From Oegoconia quadripuncta (taxonomy: Eukaryota; Arthropoda; Insecta; Lepidoptera; Autostichidae), in NCBI GenBank assembly GCA_949316235.1, contig OX438743.1:18411771-18475770 (forward strand): a stretch of 64,000 bases of DNA, written 5' to 3'. Numbering within the stretch: the first letter of the stretch is position 1; each line of letters opens with the position of its first letter. The position numbers were made by a program, and so were the translations under genes. Shown here piece by piece: positions 46,378 to 57,330 of this stretch. The notes beneath the pieces are model-generated. The model did not search any database. It was not told the DNA's origin and was given only the letters and a program-made list of their open reading frames with translations.

Positions 46378-49300
46378 TCACTTGACACGGGGACGATAAA
46401 CGATAGTGGTAGAAGGGAAATGACCGTTGTGGGCGATTACGGTGATGGTGCGGATGGTCAAGAGAACCTTGTCGTTGTGGGGGAGGCACGTGACCACGGC
46501 CATACAACGCGACGGGCTGAGTATCTTCTGCACAGCTCTGCCGTCGACTAGGAGCTAAAGTGAAAAGAGAAATATAATAGAGGTATACAATATTTAAACG
46601 TGCAAATTTATACCTAGATAATTTTTTTACGTGCCAGAACTACACAGAAGACCAAACTGTGGGGCAGGTAAACCCATGTTTAATGAATAATGGGTAAGAC
46701 GTTCCGCAGATATTTAGCTTTTACCACAGTTGTTAGGTGTATTTGGATGATATCATGATGAAAAACTGAATAAATAAATATTAAATAAGTAGTATCATAG
46801 TTCTTGGGGAGTTTTCAATTTATATTATTGTTTTATGACGATCATTTTTACAGCTGCCCCCGTAACATGACTTCGTTTGTCGCGCGCGACGAGGAATGAG
46901 AGTGGGATAGTTGTATATTTTATCCAAGCGAACCAGCGGGACAAATGTTATCTCGCGCGACATAAACGTTTATCACGCCTGTCATGCTACTAACTAGTTC
47001 GTACATATTATCTAGCGCGAATAAACGTTTATCGCGCCTGTCATGCTACTAGCTTTCTGAGGCACGTATTGGTGATTGGTTAGAGAGAGAGGTGCATATG
47101 ATAAGGGCGTGTTCGAGCTCTATGCGCCAGGTGTTTGTGTGGTGTGAGGTGCCTGGAGTGGTTGGTTTCTGGTCGTAGTTTGCGGTGGGGCGAGGCCTGG
47201 TTCGGCTGGTTCTGGTCGATGTTTTTGTGGGCGGCGGGTCTAGGTTCGGCTGGTTCTGATCTTGATGATATTAGAGTAGATAGAGAGTAGTCCCATACAA
47301 ATTTTAGTAATACACTCAGGAGATAAAGAATTGGAATCTTACTGAATACGGTTGTTCTAACAATATTTAGCGGTTCAGTTACTTATTTTTTTATGATTAA
47401 CTGGATACGCGTTTCACCACAATCTCACCTGATGGAAAGTGACGATGTGGCCGAAGATGAAGCACGCGATCTCAGTAGATGCCTATTCATCCTGCTCTTG
47501 AGATCCCAAGGTTGTAAGATGCAGGAAAGACTGACGTCGGAAGGGAGTTCCATGCCTTGGCTGTTCGGATTATAAATGAAGAGTCGAACCGCTTAGTGCG
47601 AATGTTATGTGGTATATTATTAATAATAATAATAATAATAATACTTTATTTTCTTTTTCACAACCATACTTCAATATATAGGTATACAGGTGGTAATGGA
47701 GCTGGTGAGTACGTGTGAAGACTGGTGTCTGATCTAAGCGTGAGCCTGTGTTTCAGGTCACCAGTACCCCACTATATTACGAAATATAAGAGGACACACA
47801 GGACTGGACACACGTAATTTGATGAAATCAATCATTAACAAACCTCGTATCCTTGAATATCTTTAGTCTCACGCGGTGGATTCCACTTGACTAAGATAGT
47901 GTGATCGGATACCCTCCGAACGCCATAGAAACTTATTTTCATGCCGTCGCAGCTACTTTTGCTGGTCTAAAAGGTTTAACGTCGTGAAAAATACGAAAGA
48001 ATATATTATATTATTATTATTATTAGGAGCCCATACTGTCCCACTGCTGGACAAAGGCCTCCCTCCTCTCTCTCCACGGCTCTCTATCCCAGGCCTCCTC
48101 CGACCAGTTGGTTAGGAACTTATCCAACTCATCCCTCCATCTCCTTTTCGGTCTGCCGCGACGCCTTCTTTCTAATTCCATTTATATTAAGTAATAATAA
48201 TATGCAGTTTGTTTTTATAGAAATATCCTAGGTATAGGTACAGTCGGCAACGCAATTGAAGTAGCAGTTTTAACTTTGATGATATTATTTGGAGGGTCTT
48301 GGTTGGATTTTGTTATGTCTTCCTTTACATCTTGATCGGTGTATATAATTTGATAGATAAATTTCAGTTAAACTTAAACAACATACATACATAACGTCAT
48401 TCAGATCGGATTATTAAATCAAATATATTAAAGAAATTACTAAACATTCATATACATAACGTCTCGACATCTGTCCCAAATGCGGTGGTCAGAGATATTC
48501 TAAACTATGTTTGGGTGTTCCAAAAATTAAAATTTAATGATTGAAATAACATCCACGGCCAATGAAATATACAGAAATGTACACGTTGCAGGGGTTGCAG
48601 GGAAACGTGCAAAACTGTAGATGTTTTTTGGTGGAAATCCCTTATCGAGGCCGAGTGAAGCTCGGCCCCTTCCTTTCATATAGGTAGGTACTACACCACG
48701 GACTGCGCCTAGATTATGGCCTAGATGCAGTGAGCGTGAAGGTAGTAGAAAGGTTACCGCGAGTAATGGCTGATTTAGTGCCAGTAATAGCTAATAGGAA
48801 TGGCAAAAACTCTTAAAAGTTAAAAGTAAAGAAAACCCTAAATAAAAAATAGAAAGCGAACTCACGACAAGCGGTGCATTCTCCTTGAGGTCATTTCCGA
48901 GGTTTATTTTAGACTTAAGCTGTTTCGGCGGTAAGGGCCACGGTGGAAGGTTAGCGTAATCCTCCAGATCATGACGCAGTTTCACCTGTGAAGTTATTGG
49001 AATTAAAATCTTACCGAGATAATAATGTAGTACTATTATAGTCGATGGCATTCAATCAAATACGCATTTAAATATAGATTAAGTACAGTCTGTAATTACA
49101 GTAGGGTTCAAAATTGCATACCCAGTCCCTGGCTAAGCGATTAATGTACTGGAGTTACTGGCTAAGCGAAGGATTGTAGTTATACTGTCACAGAAGCACA
49201 TAATTAATATAGTACTATGAGTGTCATATATATGTAGGTACATCTACTGCTGTATAAATAAGGGTGAAAGGTCTCTGTGAATCATCATTTTCGTATATAC

Positions 49301-52300
49301 ATATTTTAATGAATAATAATACAGAGATATGAAATATAATGTTTTCATACGACCTGTTAGTGTAGTGGTTAGAAACTCCGACCACATTACCAAATGGTCG
49401 CGGGTTCGAATCCCGCTAGGGGCATATGTTTGTGTGGTGAATACAGACATGTGTACCCGAGTTATGGATGTTTTAATTTATAATAAGTATTTATTTACAA
49501 AAAAAAATGTATTTATGTAGTATATCAACCATCTGGTATCCACAACACAAGCCTATAGTTGCTTACTGTGGAACTAGACGGCGCTGTGTGTATGTTCAAG
49601 GATATTTATTATATTATTATTATAATCCTACTTGTATGGAATATAATAATGAAGGTTTCCCACAAAAAATTTTAAAATATACTACATTAAATAACATCAT
49701 CGTTTTTAAATTATTTCCAGCTAATCCAGGGACACAAGCTTGCCATCCGGAACACAACAATGCTATCAACATTTCAACTGCCTCTGTGCTCAATGTAAAC
49801 AACATAGGGTTTACGAATCGGAGGTCGCGGGTTCAACCCCACATGTATAGTACTCGGTTTGGCTGGTGGTAGGGCATTTTAATCCGCCTGACTAGCTACC
49901 AGTGGCGTGCCTAGGGTTTTAAAATAGAGTAAGCCCGACAATGTTTTTGTAGTTTTAACACAGCGAGCGAAATTAGATAGGTTGCCAAGCACGATGTTTC
50001 TGACAATCTGAAAACCAGGAACACTGCTGAGTTCCTACCCATTCATCACAACACTTTTGTAATGAATAAATACCTTTTATTTATTATATATTTATAAATC
50101 CTGCGTTAATTATGTTGGCGACTGTAGGTACCTCGCTGAGAATCGAACCCGCGACCTTCGTTCTGTAACCATATGCTATGGACATTGAACTAGGGAGGCG
50201 GATAAAAATCTTTATTCATACCATCGATCTTGTCACCCGACTGGAGGTTATATCTTTGTTGATGGTTGGTTCCATACGATAATTGTTTAGCGACGTTGTG
50301 ATGCTCCTTGAATTGATGAAATCCAGGTCTTGTTGTGAAGTCTAAAACAATATTACAAATTAGGATTTAGTAGATTTAGAATTAAAAAGCCGACCAAACG
50401 ACTTAGCCACCCGAATGGAGGTTATATCTTTGTTGATGGTTGGTTCCATACGATAATTGTTTGCGACGTTGTGATGCTCCTTGAATTGATGAAATCCAAG
50501 TCTTGTTATGTCTAAAAGAATATTACAAATTAGGATTTGGTAGATTTAGAATTAAAAAGCCGACCAAACAACTTAGGCACGAAGGGTTCCATACATACTC
50601 GTTATACGGCAGGAATAACTACTCGTGGAGGAAATAAACCGGCCAACTGTGTGTCGGACTGCGCACATTTAGGATTCCGTACCGAATATATAAGCCCTCT
50701 GTGCAAGATAAGCGTTTGACCCCAAAATTAAGTTGGTTTGTAATAGGAACATGAGGGAATTTACGACCGATTGGTGTAGTGGATAGTGACCCTGTTAGAG
50801 AAACCAACGGTTGCGGGTTCGAATTCCGCGAGGGGTGAATGTTTGTATGATGAATACGAACATATTTATGTAGGTACCTATGTTTATCCGTTATCTAGTT
50901 TCCATAGTACAAGCTTTGCTTAGTTTGGGACTAGATGACTGGTGTAAGTGTCCGAAATATTTATAATTACATTATATATTTATTTAAAAGAAAAAAATAT
51001 AGGTACGTAATAATTTAATATTGTATAATGGGAAGTTAAAAAATACTTCGGAACAAAATTTGGGAAAGAAAAAGCTAACTTTAACGGCTGCTCATGCCTT
51101 TGTAATTTTTTTTAAACAAAAAATACAATCATTGTCTACACAGTAAGCTTTAAAAACAGAGATACCCCACACGTTCGGGTAAAAAAGTATTCACTTCAAG
51201 TGAAGTGAGCCATACAAGTGTATGGCAGCCCTCTAAAATATTTTAAAATACTTTTCTATTCTTTACCTAGCTTTGCGTCAGAAAAACACACCGTTAGTGC
51301 AAATATGAAGACTGTAGCTTCATCGGTTAATCGGATAAAGCTTTGTTACAAACGACAGACGGACGGACACATGAGCGACAGCAATAGGGCTCCGTGTGAC
51401 CAACGGGTAGGGAACCCTAAGTCATGTTTTTACATAAAAACAATATACATTATGTATAGAATATGTACATAACATACAAAAATTCCAAAATCCTAATTAG
51501 ATTACTTTTTTAATATAGACCCCGAAATAAAAATGGCATAAAACTGACCTACTTTGACGGCAGCCATTTGTTTATTTTTAAAGATAATATTTACGAACTC
51601 TCGACAATGACACCTCTGTTAAATAATATCTGGAGGAACATACATAAAAAAAACATATCTACAAACGAACATAGAACCACCACCATTGTTAAAGTCGGTT
51701 AAAAAGTGGTAGTTTTTGTCAACAATTTAAAATTCTCGAAAATGAGGATAAAGGGTATTTAAGTATCTATTATTCATAATAAAATAGTTTTTAGGCTTTT
51801 CGAGTACATCCAGTGAGTACATTTTCGATTAATATTGTATTGAAGCCATTGGACCGAATGAAGGGTACATTAGACAACTAAATATTTTAAAAAATATATC
51901 CGCATTAAAAATTCAACTAAGTTAATAATACTTATTCACCGTCGTTGTGGTTGAATATTGGTCAGTTTTGGTTGGAAATTGAGCTTCATTTTGTGTCTGT
52001 AGTTGTGGCATGTTCAGCAATTTGTTCACTTCAACTTGCAAGTATGCCTGAAAATTGCAATTGAAATCTAAAATTAAATCTTTTTAATTCAATGCGCGTT
52101 TCAGGACTTTGGATATTCAGTCCTCGATCAGTTTTTATCCTCGAGTATAGAACTTATGGAATCCTATGCAATAAAAAACACGTAGAACAAACAACTCGGT
52201 CGCACGTCGCATTACGATGGCGCAAGGCCATCTACCTAAATAACTTCGTTCTTTTTGGAGTACGAGTACTAAAGTTGCAAATTTCGAAGTTTTTTGGTAT

Positions 52301-55300
52301 ACAAATTGTAATCATATGTAAAAAAGTCTCTGCGTCTAAGTCTAAATGAAAAATACTAAAAATATCTACACTTCTACAACAGCTAAAACGGCGCCATCTC
52401 TTAGAATCCTCGAGAACTAATAGGACTGCTGAGAGTAAGCCAAAAGCAACATACAATTTTTTTTTAGGTCTGTGTCCATAACCTGTAAATCCGTCATAAA
52501 GAAAAAAGTGTCAGAAAAAATTACAATATTGATTAAAAATATGAGTTTTACGAATAATACATTATGTTTGTTATAGGTACTATAAAGATACTCGCATGTT
52601 TTGGTTACTTTTATGTGGTAAGCGATGCATTTTTTAAACTTAAATCAGCATTTGATACGACATTTCGCAAACGATATCGGTGTGTAACTGAGTTCCCATT
52701 GGTTCCAACCTCCCGTTTTGACACCAATGAAGTGGTGCCACGATATACGATACAATAATTTTGTGAATTATAGAGAGACGTCATATCAACCTTCGCATGC
52801 ACTTTGTAGTACCGATCAGATAGGATTGCACGTTTAGCGTCCTCCGGCATACGTGTAACATGAACAGCAACTTTATTTTTAATACTGCTACTTCGGTGCT
52901 ATTTTCTACAAATTAATAATCTTTATTGCCCAGTTATTTAAATAACTTTTTGAAGCACTTACCAAAGCCTTATTTCCAAAGCGAGGTATAGGATATGTAA
53001 ATTGGGGCTCAGGATTATTGCTTGCCTGCATGGATATGATCTTTACGGTTTCTTTCATCTCTACTTCCAATGAAGGTTGTTTGCTTCTAGGTTTCATAAA
53101 CTGAGTATCCAAGAAAAAGTTTTTCATTGTAATGGGACAGCTAGTCGTTTCCTTAGAGTCTTGTCTTTCCTAAATAAATAATTATCAAACACGAGATTAC
53201 ATAAATAGATAAAACGCTTACTTGCAAGTTACAGATTTGTTAACAGACATTGGTGTCGATTCGGATGTACACCAACTAAACTAAACCCAGTTTTGGAGTG
53301 GTGCCGTCGCATCGTACTGTTCCAGGGAGAAAGAGACAGTACTACTTTAAAACTGGTTTTAGTTTAGTTGGTGTAAATCCGAATCGACACCAGTGTTAAT
53401 TAATTAATTTTACCAATAATAAGTTCTAAAATTACCTGTTCCTGCATAAAACGATCTTTAATGCGACCAGCTTCTACTGTAGATGTCGAATTATTTATTA
53501 TAATCAGACCATCATCATAATGTATCGATTCTAGAGCATCAGATTTCTCCGATATTAAATCTGATTGTTTCTCTTCAGATAAGTCGCCATTGTTTATATG
53601 TTCAACTTCCATACCCTTTACTTCTTTCGTTGGTACTATTAAGTGTATTATTTTGTTGAAATCTTCTACTTTTCGGGAATCTGTTTTCATAGAATTACAC
53701 TGTGATTCATTTGGACTAGATGTGTTGGAGTTAAATTTTCTTGATAGACTTACTGCACGTTTTATTAGCTTTCGATACATCCTGTATCTGTTTTTATATT
53801 CTGTTTCTTCTTGATTTCTGTATATCTTTTTACAAACTGCTTCAAATATGTAATCCGAAAACGTTTTCCTGTCCGTTTCTCTATTTGTACTTATTTCGGA
53901 AATTGTTGTTTTTAATTCATCCTTTGTATTTCCCATATCGTTAGTAGTAATTTGAGAGTACATGGTCGTATTTTCTATATTTTTTTCTTCATATTTATTT
54001 TCATTGTTATCTACTTCAGGAACATTTAAATCACATATTGCTTCTCTAGACATTTCTTTCTGATGATTTTCACAATAATTAATTTTTATTTCATGTGAAG
54101 ATTTACTAAAAATATCTCTGTTTTGTATTTCACCCTCATTTTCTTCCCGTGTTGCCTTTACATAGGAAACATTTTTCGTGTTTTTACTTGAAATGCTAGT
54201 TACCAATGGAACATCTTGAGAAATTTTAATTTTTTCTGAGACACTTTCAAATTCACTGTTTGCCTTTTCGTATTTTTCTAATATTTGTAGTAAATCAATT
54301 GAAAATGCTCTTGCTTCCTTAATGGTATTTTGTACACTTTCGTAATTTATTTGTATAGGTAAGTTAAATAAAGCATCATTGCTGTTATATGACTTAATCA
54401 AATGTTTGCGATCGAAGAAAGAGTTATCTCTTTTGTTGTTATTAATATTTGTATTGTGATAACAAAAATTAGAAAAATTCAATCTTGAAATGTCCCCATC
54501 TTTGGTTACCTCAAGTTCTTTTGGATTTGGTAATAACGGGTAAAGTTGTGTATTTAGTTTTATAAACTGTTCATTAAATCGGTCCATAGCACTTGCGCTT
54601 TTATTTCTATCTAAGCTATCTTGACCACGATCTTGCAACGTTTTTATATCTGTTTGTGTATCTTGACTTTTTCTGATTAATATCGACTGATTTTCGCTAA
54701 GGCATCCTCCAAAACAATTGCATGCTATACAATCGCAATCACAACGTTTTAGTTTCAGCTTGCTAAACGAACATTTGTCCCAATTACAGGGATTACAATG
54801 ACATAGTTTTCCAGATGTGTATTGTATTTTTGAATACGTATGTCTATCTATTCTATAAATATCTCCTATCTCTTTAAGGGAATTTTTTTGTTTGAAACAA
54901 TTATTTAGAACCTTAAAAGATCTTTTAGTATCGTTTTCTGGACTTGCGACTGGCGAATCATGTAACCGGTTAAAGATTAATTTATTATCTAGATTTGACT
55001 TCATAACATCATTAATACAAGTCTCGGCGGTCGTTCTGGGAAATCGAATCAAATAATCAGAATAATCATGTCCAGAGCTATTACAGGAACTTTGCTCAGA
55101 CGATTTTGGAGCATGCTTTCTTGAAAGAGATGGAGTATCGCTTCCATTTACATCAGATAACCTAGAGGTTCCACATGAGGACATTGCAGAAATATAGCTT
55201 TCTGAAACTTGGCATTCCATTTCCTTGTTTGTTTTCATTACTTTAGTTTTATAATTATCATCTGTCTCATACGTTAAAATTGTTTTCTTTTTCGGATCAT

Positions 55301-57308
55301 CTGTTAAGTGAATTGATTCTACTGCGTTGTTATTGGTATTCTCCATAAAACTATTACAATATTGCGGGTATGCGTATATATAGACATCTTGCCCAGAATG
55401 TCTTGAAATGTATGAATGATTTGATTTCTTTTTGGAATTTCTCTTACATTCTCTTAGATCTTCTCTTTTGCTAAGCAGACGATCTATAAGATCATATAAC
55501 TGTAAAAGTTCATCTTTCGTCATAGGGTATATAACTTTATTATTATGCTTGTCGAAACGACGATCGCATTTACATCTATCGCAATGGCCAAAGCCTCCTG
55601 TGCATCTCATCATCTCCTTCTGACAATCCACGAAATCACATGATTGATATATCCAAGGACCTTCAGGTGACATTTTGTTTGGATCATCAATGTTATGTTG
55701 GTCACTACATGATGGAATGTCAAATTTCTTACAATTTATACTATCGCGACCATCACATTTGCAGTTATCTAAGTGAAAATCTGTTTTGTCATTATGAGTT
55801 GCACATATTTCGCATTCGCAAGGTGAACATTTACAACTTTTCCCAGCATTTTGTGAGTTCAGTACTTTATTCGTGCAATGACATTCGTTTGAAGTTTTAT
55901 ATGTGGATGATATGTGCTCTTTATATTTACAATTTACACAGTTGCAGTCAGTGAAATTGCAGCTCTTGCTATTTCTTATAATGGGTACCTTAGGGTACGT
56001 ATTCGAAAGAGTTGCGAACATTGCTATAGTGTTGCGCTTATCAGAAGTACTACATTCTCCATAAATTGTGGGATTTGTGTTAGATATCAGAGCACTGCGA
56101 ATGTCGTAATCATTTGTATCTCGTTGAACTGGCTTTCTCATTAGTTTGTCACGTCCTTCACATCTACACATATCTGAGCCATCTAGGTCACAGGCTTCAT
56201 TAAGACATGTCTCGCAAGGACAGTTTCTGGGCCTGCTCATTCCAGTTGACATTTCATGTGTTATATTCACATTTCTAGCTATGGTTCCATATACATTCCC
56301 GCACTCCATACATTGACAGGGTGAGCACACACAAACAGCGCGAGTATTATTTTCTCCCACAGGAGCTACTATTATAGTACTTTGGAATGCTCTCAATTTA
56401 CAATCAATACACTGACAAGGCTCGCAGTCGCAAACTTTAGACATGTTTTTTACACACTCCATACATCCACAGGGCCTACAATCACATTTTGTTGTTCTAG
56501 TTTTATTGAATCCGACACATTTTTCTTTAGTGCATACCAAACAGTTACAGCTTTTCTTGTGAGTTGATTTATCGCTTTTATCTTTAAGTTTATATTTCAT
56601 GCGGCGACAATCATCACAGTCACAAGGCTTACATTGGCAAATTTCATTCTGAGTAGGTAGTGGTAAACTGGCAATACAATCACAAACTTTGCAACTGCAT
56701 GCTTTGTAAGCTTCCTTAATTCTATTTAAAATATCAAACTTAGACAATTTGAAGCTCTTGTCATTTCTCACACTCTTTTTAAACAAAATGGAATCCACAT
56801 TCATTATTTGTGCACTCAATTTTGCCGTGGAAGGACTGATATCAGAGCGAGAAAAGTTAACAGCATGAGTCACTGGGGTTGGATTTGGGTCAATTGGTAG
56901 CTCATTATTTTGAGGTTCACATGTTTCATCAATTTCAGTTTCAGGTGGTGGAAAATGCTTTAAATAATATTCCGATTGTGTTTGTGTAAGGACTTGTTTA
57001 TTTATTTTGTTGTCAATATATCTTTCTTTCTCCAAACTTTCTCGAGCAATAATAGGTCGGTTTTCCGTAGATTTTATTCCATTTGTGATTTTCACACTAT
57101 TACAAAGATTTGATATGCTTTCTTCCATGTTAGCCATTTTGTTAGAGAAGAAAATACAAGTATTGGAGCCCCTGCATTTTTCACAAGAGCACTTATCGGC
57201 CTCGCGTCTCTTAATAAAGCAGCCGGTCGTATCGCAGTCAAGACATGAGCATTGCGAGGAGTAGAATACCCTTAGTTGGGAATTTATTTTCACGTTTTGC
57301 GCGGACAT
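46378..57308 (-). CDS. Gene F: Cys-module protein with C-terminal fibronectin III domain
   Basis: Seven minus-strand exons, 57308-53436, 53169-52963, 52047-51940, 50341-50222, 48985-48866, 47966-47844 and 46554-46378, join in phase 0 throughout to give 1575 residues. An in-frame stop at 57341-57339 supports the ATG at 57308. The first exon (1291 codons) has repeated CxCxxC-type modules at about residues 19-51, 204-304, 326-340, 363-383, 450-503, 516-530, 557-583 and 836-869, e.g. CQCKPCDCDDC and CDCEPCQCIDC. Residues ~880-1400 are polar, Asn/Ser/Lys-rich. The last two exons encode a fibronectin III fold (ILVKWNPPRE, IQGYELLVDG, VLLTIRTIT). No signal peptide is seen, so the cysteines may bind metal or form bonds late, as in sperm or chorion structures (inference). 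Family not recognised. Confidence 0.8.
46853..47060. repeat. MITE family M4, copy 2, with internal duplication
   Basis: Opposite orientation to 31521-31655. The end segment 'ataaacgtttatcacgcctg' plus 'tcatgctacta' is duplicated in tandem (46960-47012 and 47013-47055). In the last intron of gene F. Confidence 0.55.
47386..47610 (+). repeat. Dispersed lepidopteran repeat fragment
   Basis: 'aaccacaatctcacctgatg'-type start (here 'ttcaccacaatctcacctga') followed by 'atgtggccgaagatgaagca' and 'gatgcctattcatcctgctc'. This resembles a common SINE/LINE-derived repeat. The open frame 47393-47575 through it is not a gene. Confidence 0.45.
47625..47790 (-). repeat. LINE tail fragment, (AAT)n type
   Basis: (aat)n followed by 'actttattttctttttcaca'. 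Same class as 40801-40965. In a gene F intron. Confidence 0.5.
48010..48185 (-). mobile_element. RTE-type LINE 3' fragment
   Basis: (att)n followed by 'cccatactgtcccactgctg' and 'tccttttcggtctgccgcga'. On the minus strand this is the RRRRG...W...EEAWDRE/FVQQWD type C-terminus plus tail of RTE ORFs, broken by stops. In a gene F intron. Confidence 0.6.
48450..48655 (-). repeat. Dispersed repeat R4, third copy
   Basis: 'catctgtcccaaatgcggtg', 'acgtgcaaaactgtagatgt'. In a gene F intron. Confidence 0.55.
49348..49600 (+). repeat. SINE-B (tRNA-derived)
   Basis: Head with box-A-like 'ttagtgtagtggttag' and box B 'gggttcgaatcccg', followed by 'aatacagacatgtgtaccc' and a body related to 50763-50975. 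There is no acceptor-stem pairing over a full tRNA length, so it is a SINE and not a tRNA gene. In a gene F intron. Confidence 0.7.
49788..49902 (+). repeat. SINE-A 5' fragment
   Basis: Head and first part of body ('gctcaatgtaaacaacatag', 'ggaggtcgcgggttcaaccc'). 3' part missing. Confidence 0.72.
50229..50575. repeat. 174-bp tandem duplication including a gene F exon
   Basis: Two units with a period of 174 bp ('ggaggttatatctttgttga' at 50243 and 50417). Unit 1 holds the working exon 50341-50222. Unit 2 holds a second copy with an acceptor but a 3-base deletion, a 1-base frameshifting deletion, and no donor at the matching place. See the pseudo-exon entry. Confidence 0.88.
50402..50516 (-). 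pseudogene. Decayed duplicate exon of gene F
   Basis: Read on the minus strand it keeps the acceptor ('tattcttttag') and most of the sequence of exon 50341-50222. It lacks one T within 'gtcgctaaacaat', which shifts the frame, and its end runs 'cgggtggctaag' with no GTATGA donor. Inclusion would break the F frame. Confidence 0.8.
50763..50980 (+). repeat. SINE-B (tRNA-derived)
   Basis: Box-A-like 'ttggtgtagtggatag' and box B 'gggttcgaattcc' head, then 'tttatccgttatctagtttc' and 'gcttagtttgggactagatg' body. The best copy of this family in the window. In a gene F intron. Confidence 0.72.
52730..52860 (-). other. Open stretch of unknown nature in a gene F intron
   Basis: An ATG frame from 52850 reads MPEDAKRAILSDRYYKVHAK. 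It has no splice borders that fit gene F, whose flanking exons already join in phase without it. Possibly a repeat fragment or an alternative exon. Confidence 0.25.
53251..53392. repeat. MITE family M1, copy 3
   Basis: 142 bp with both inverted ends ('tggtgtcgattcggatgtac' and its complement with one change), 40 bp from the donor of the large gene F exon. Confidence 0.75.
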
Positions 57309-57330
57309 ATTGCTACTGCTTTTGTGGCAG
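57309..57330 (-). other. 22-base spacer between genes G and F
   Basis: The stop of G and the start of F lie in one uninterrupted stretch, in different frames. A weak acceptor-like 'cacaaaagcag' precedes the F ATG by 7 bases, with no pyrimidine tract. It is not clear whether F has its own promoter inside G or shares a transcript. Confidence 0.75.

Noticed and set aside
49348..49430. Possible tRNA gene with A and B boxes
   Set aside because: The head is followed by a SINE body shared with 50763-50975 and does not form a full cloverleaf with paired acceptor stem.
54000..57264. Several 60-100-codon plus-strand frames
   Set aside because: All are antisense to the large gene F exon, without recognisable domains or splice context.
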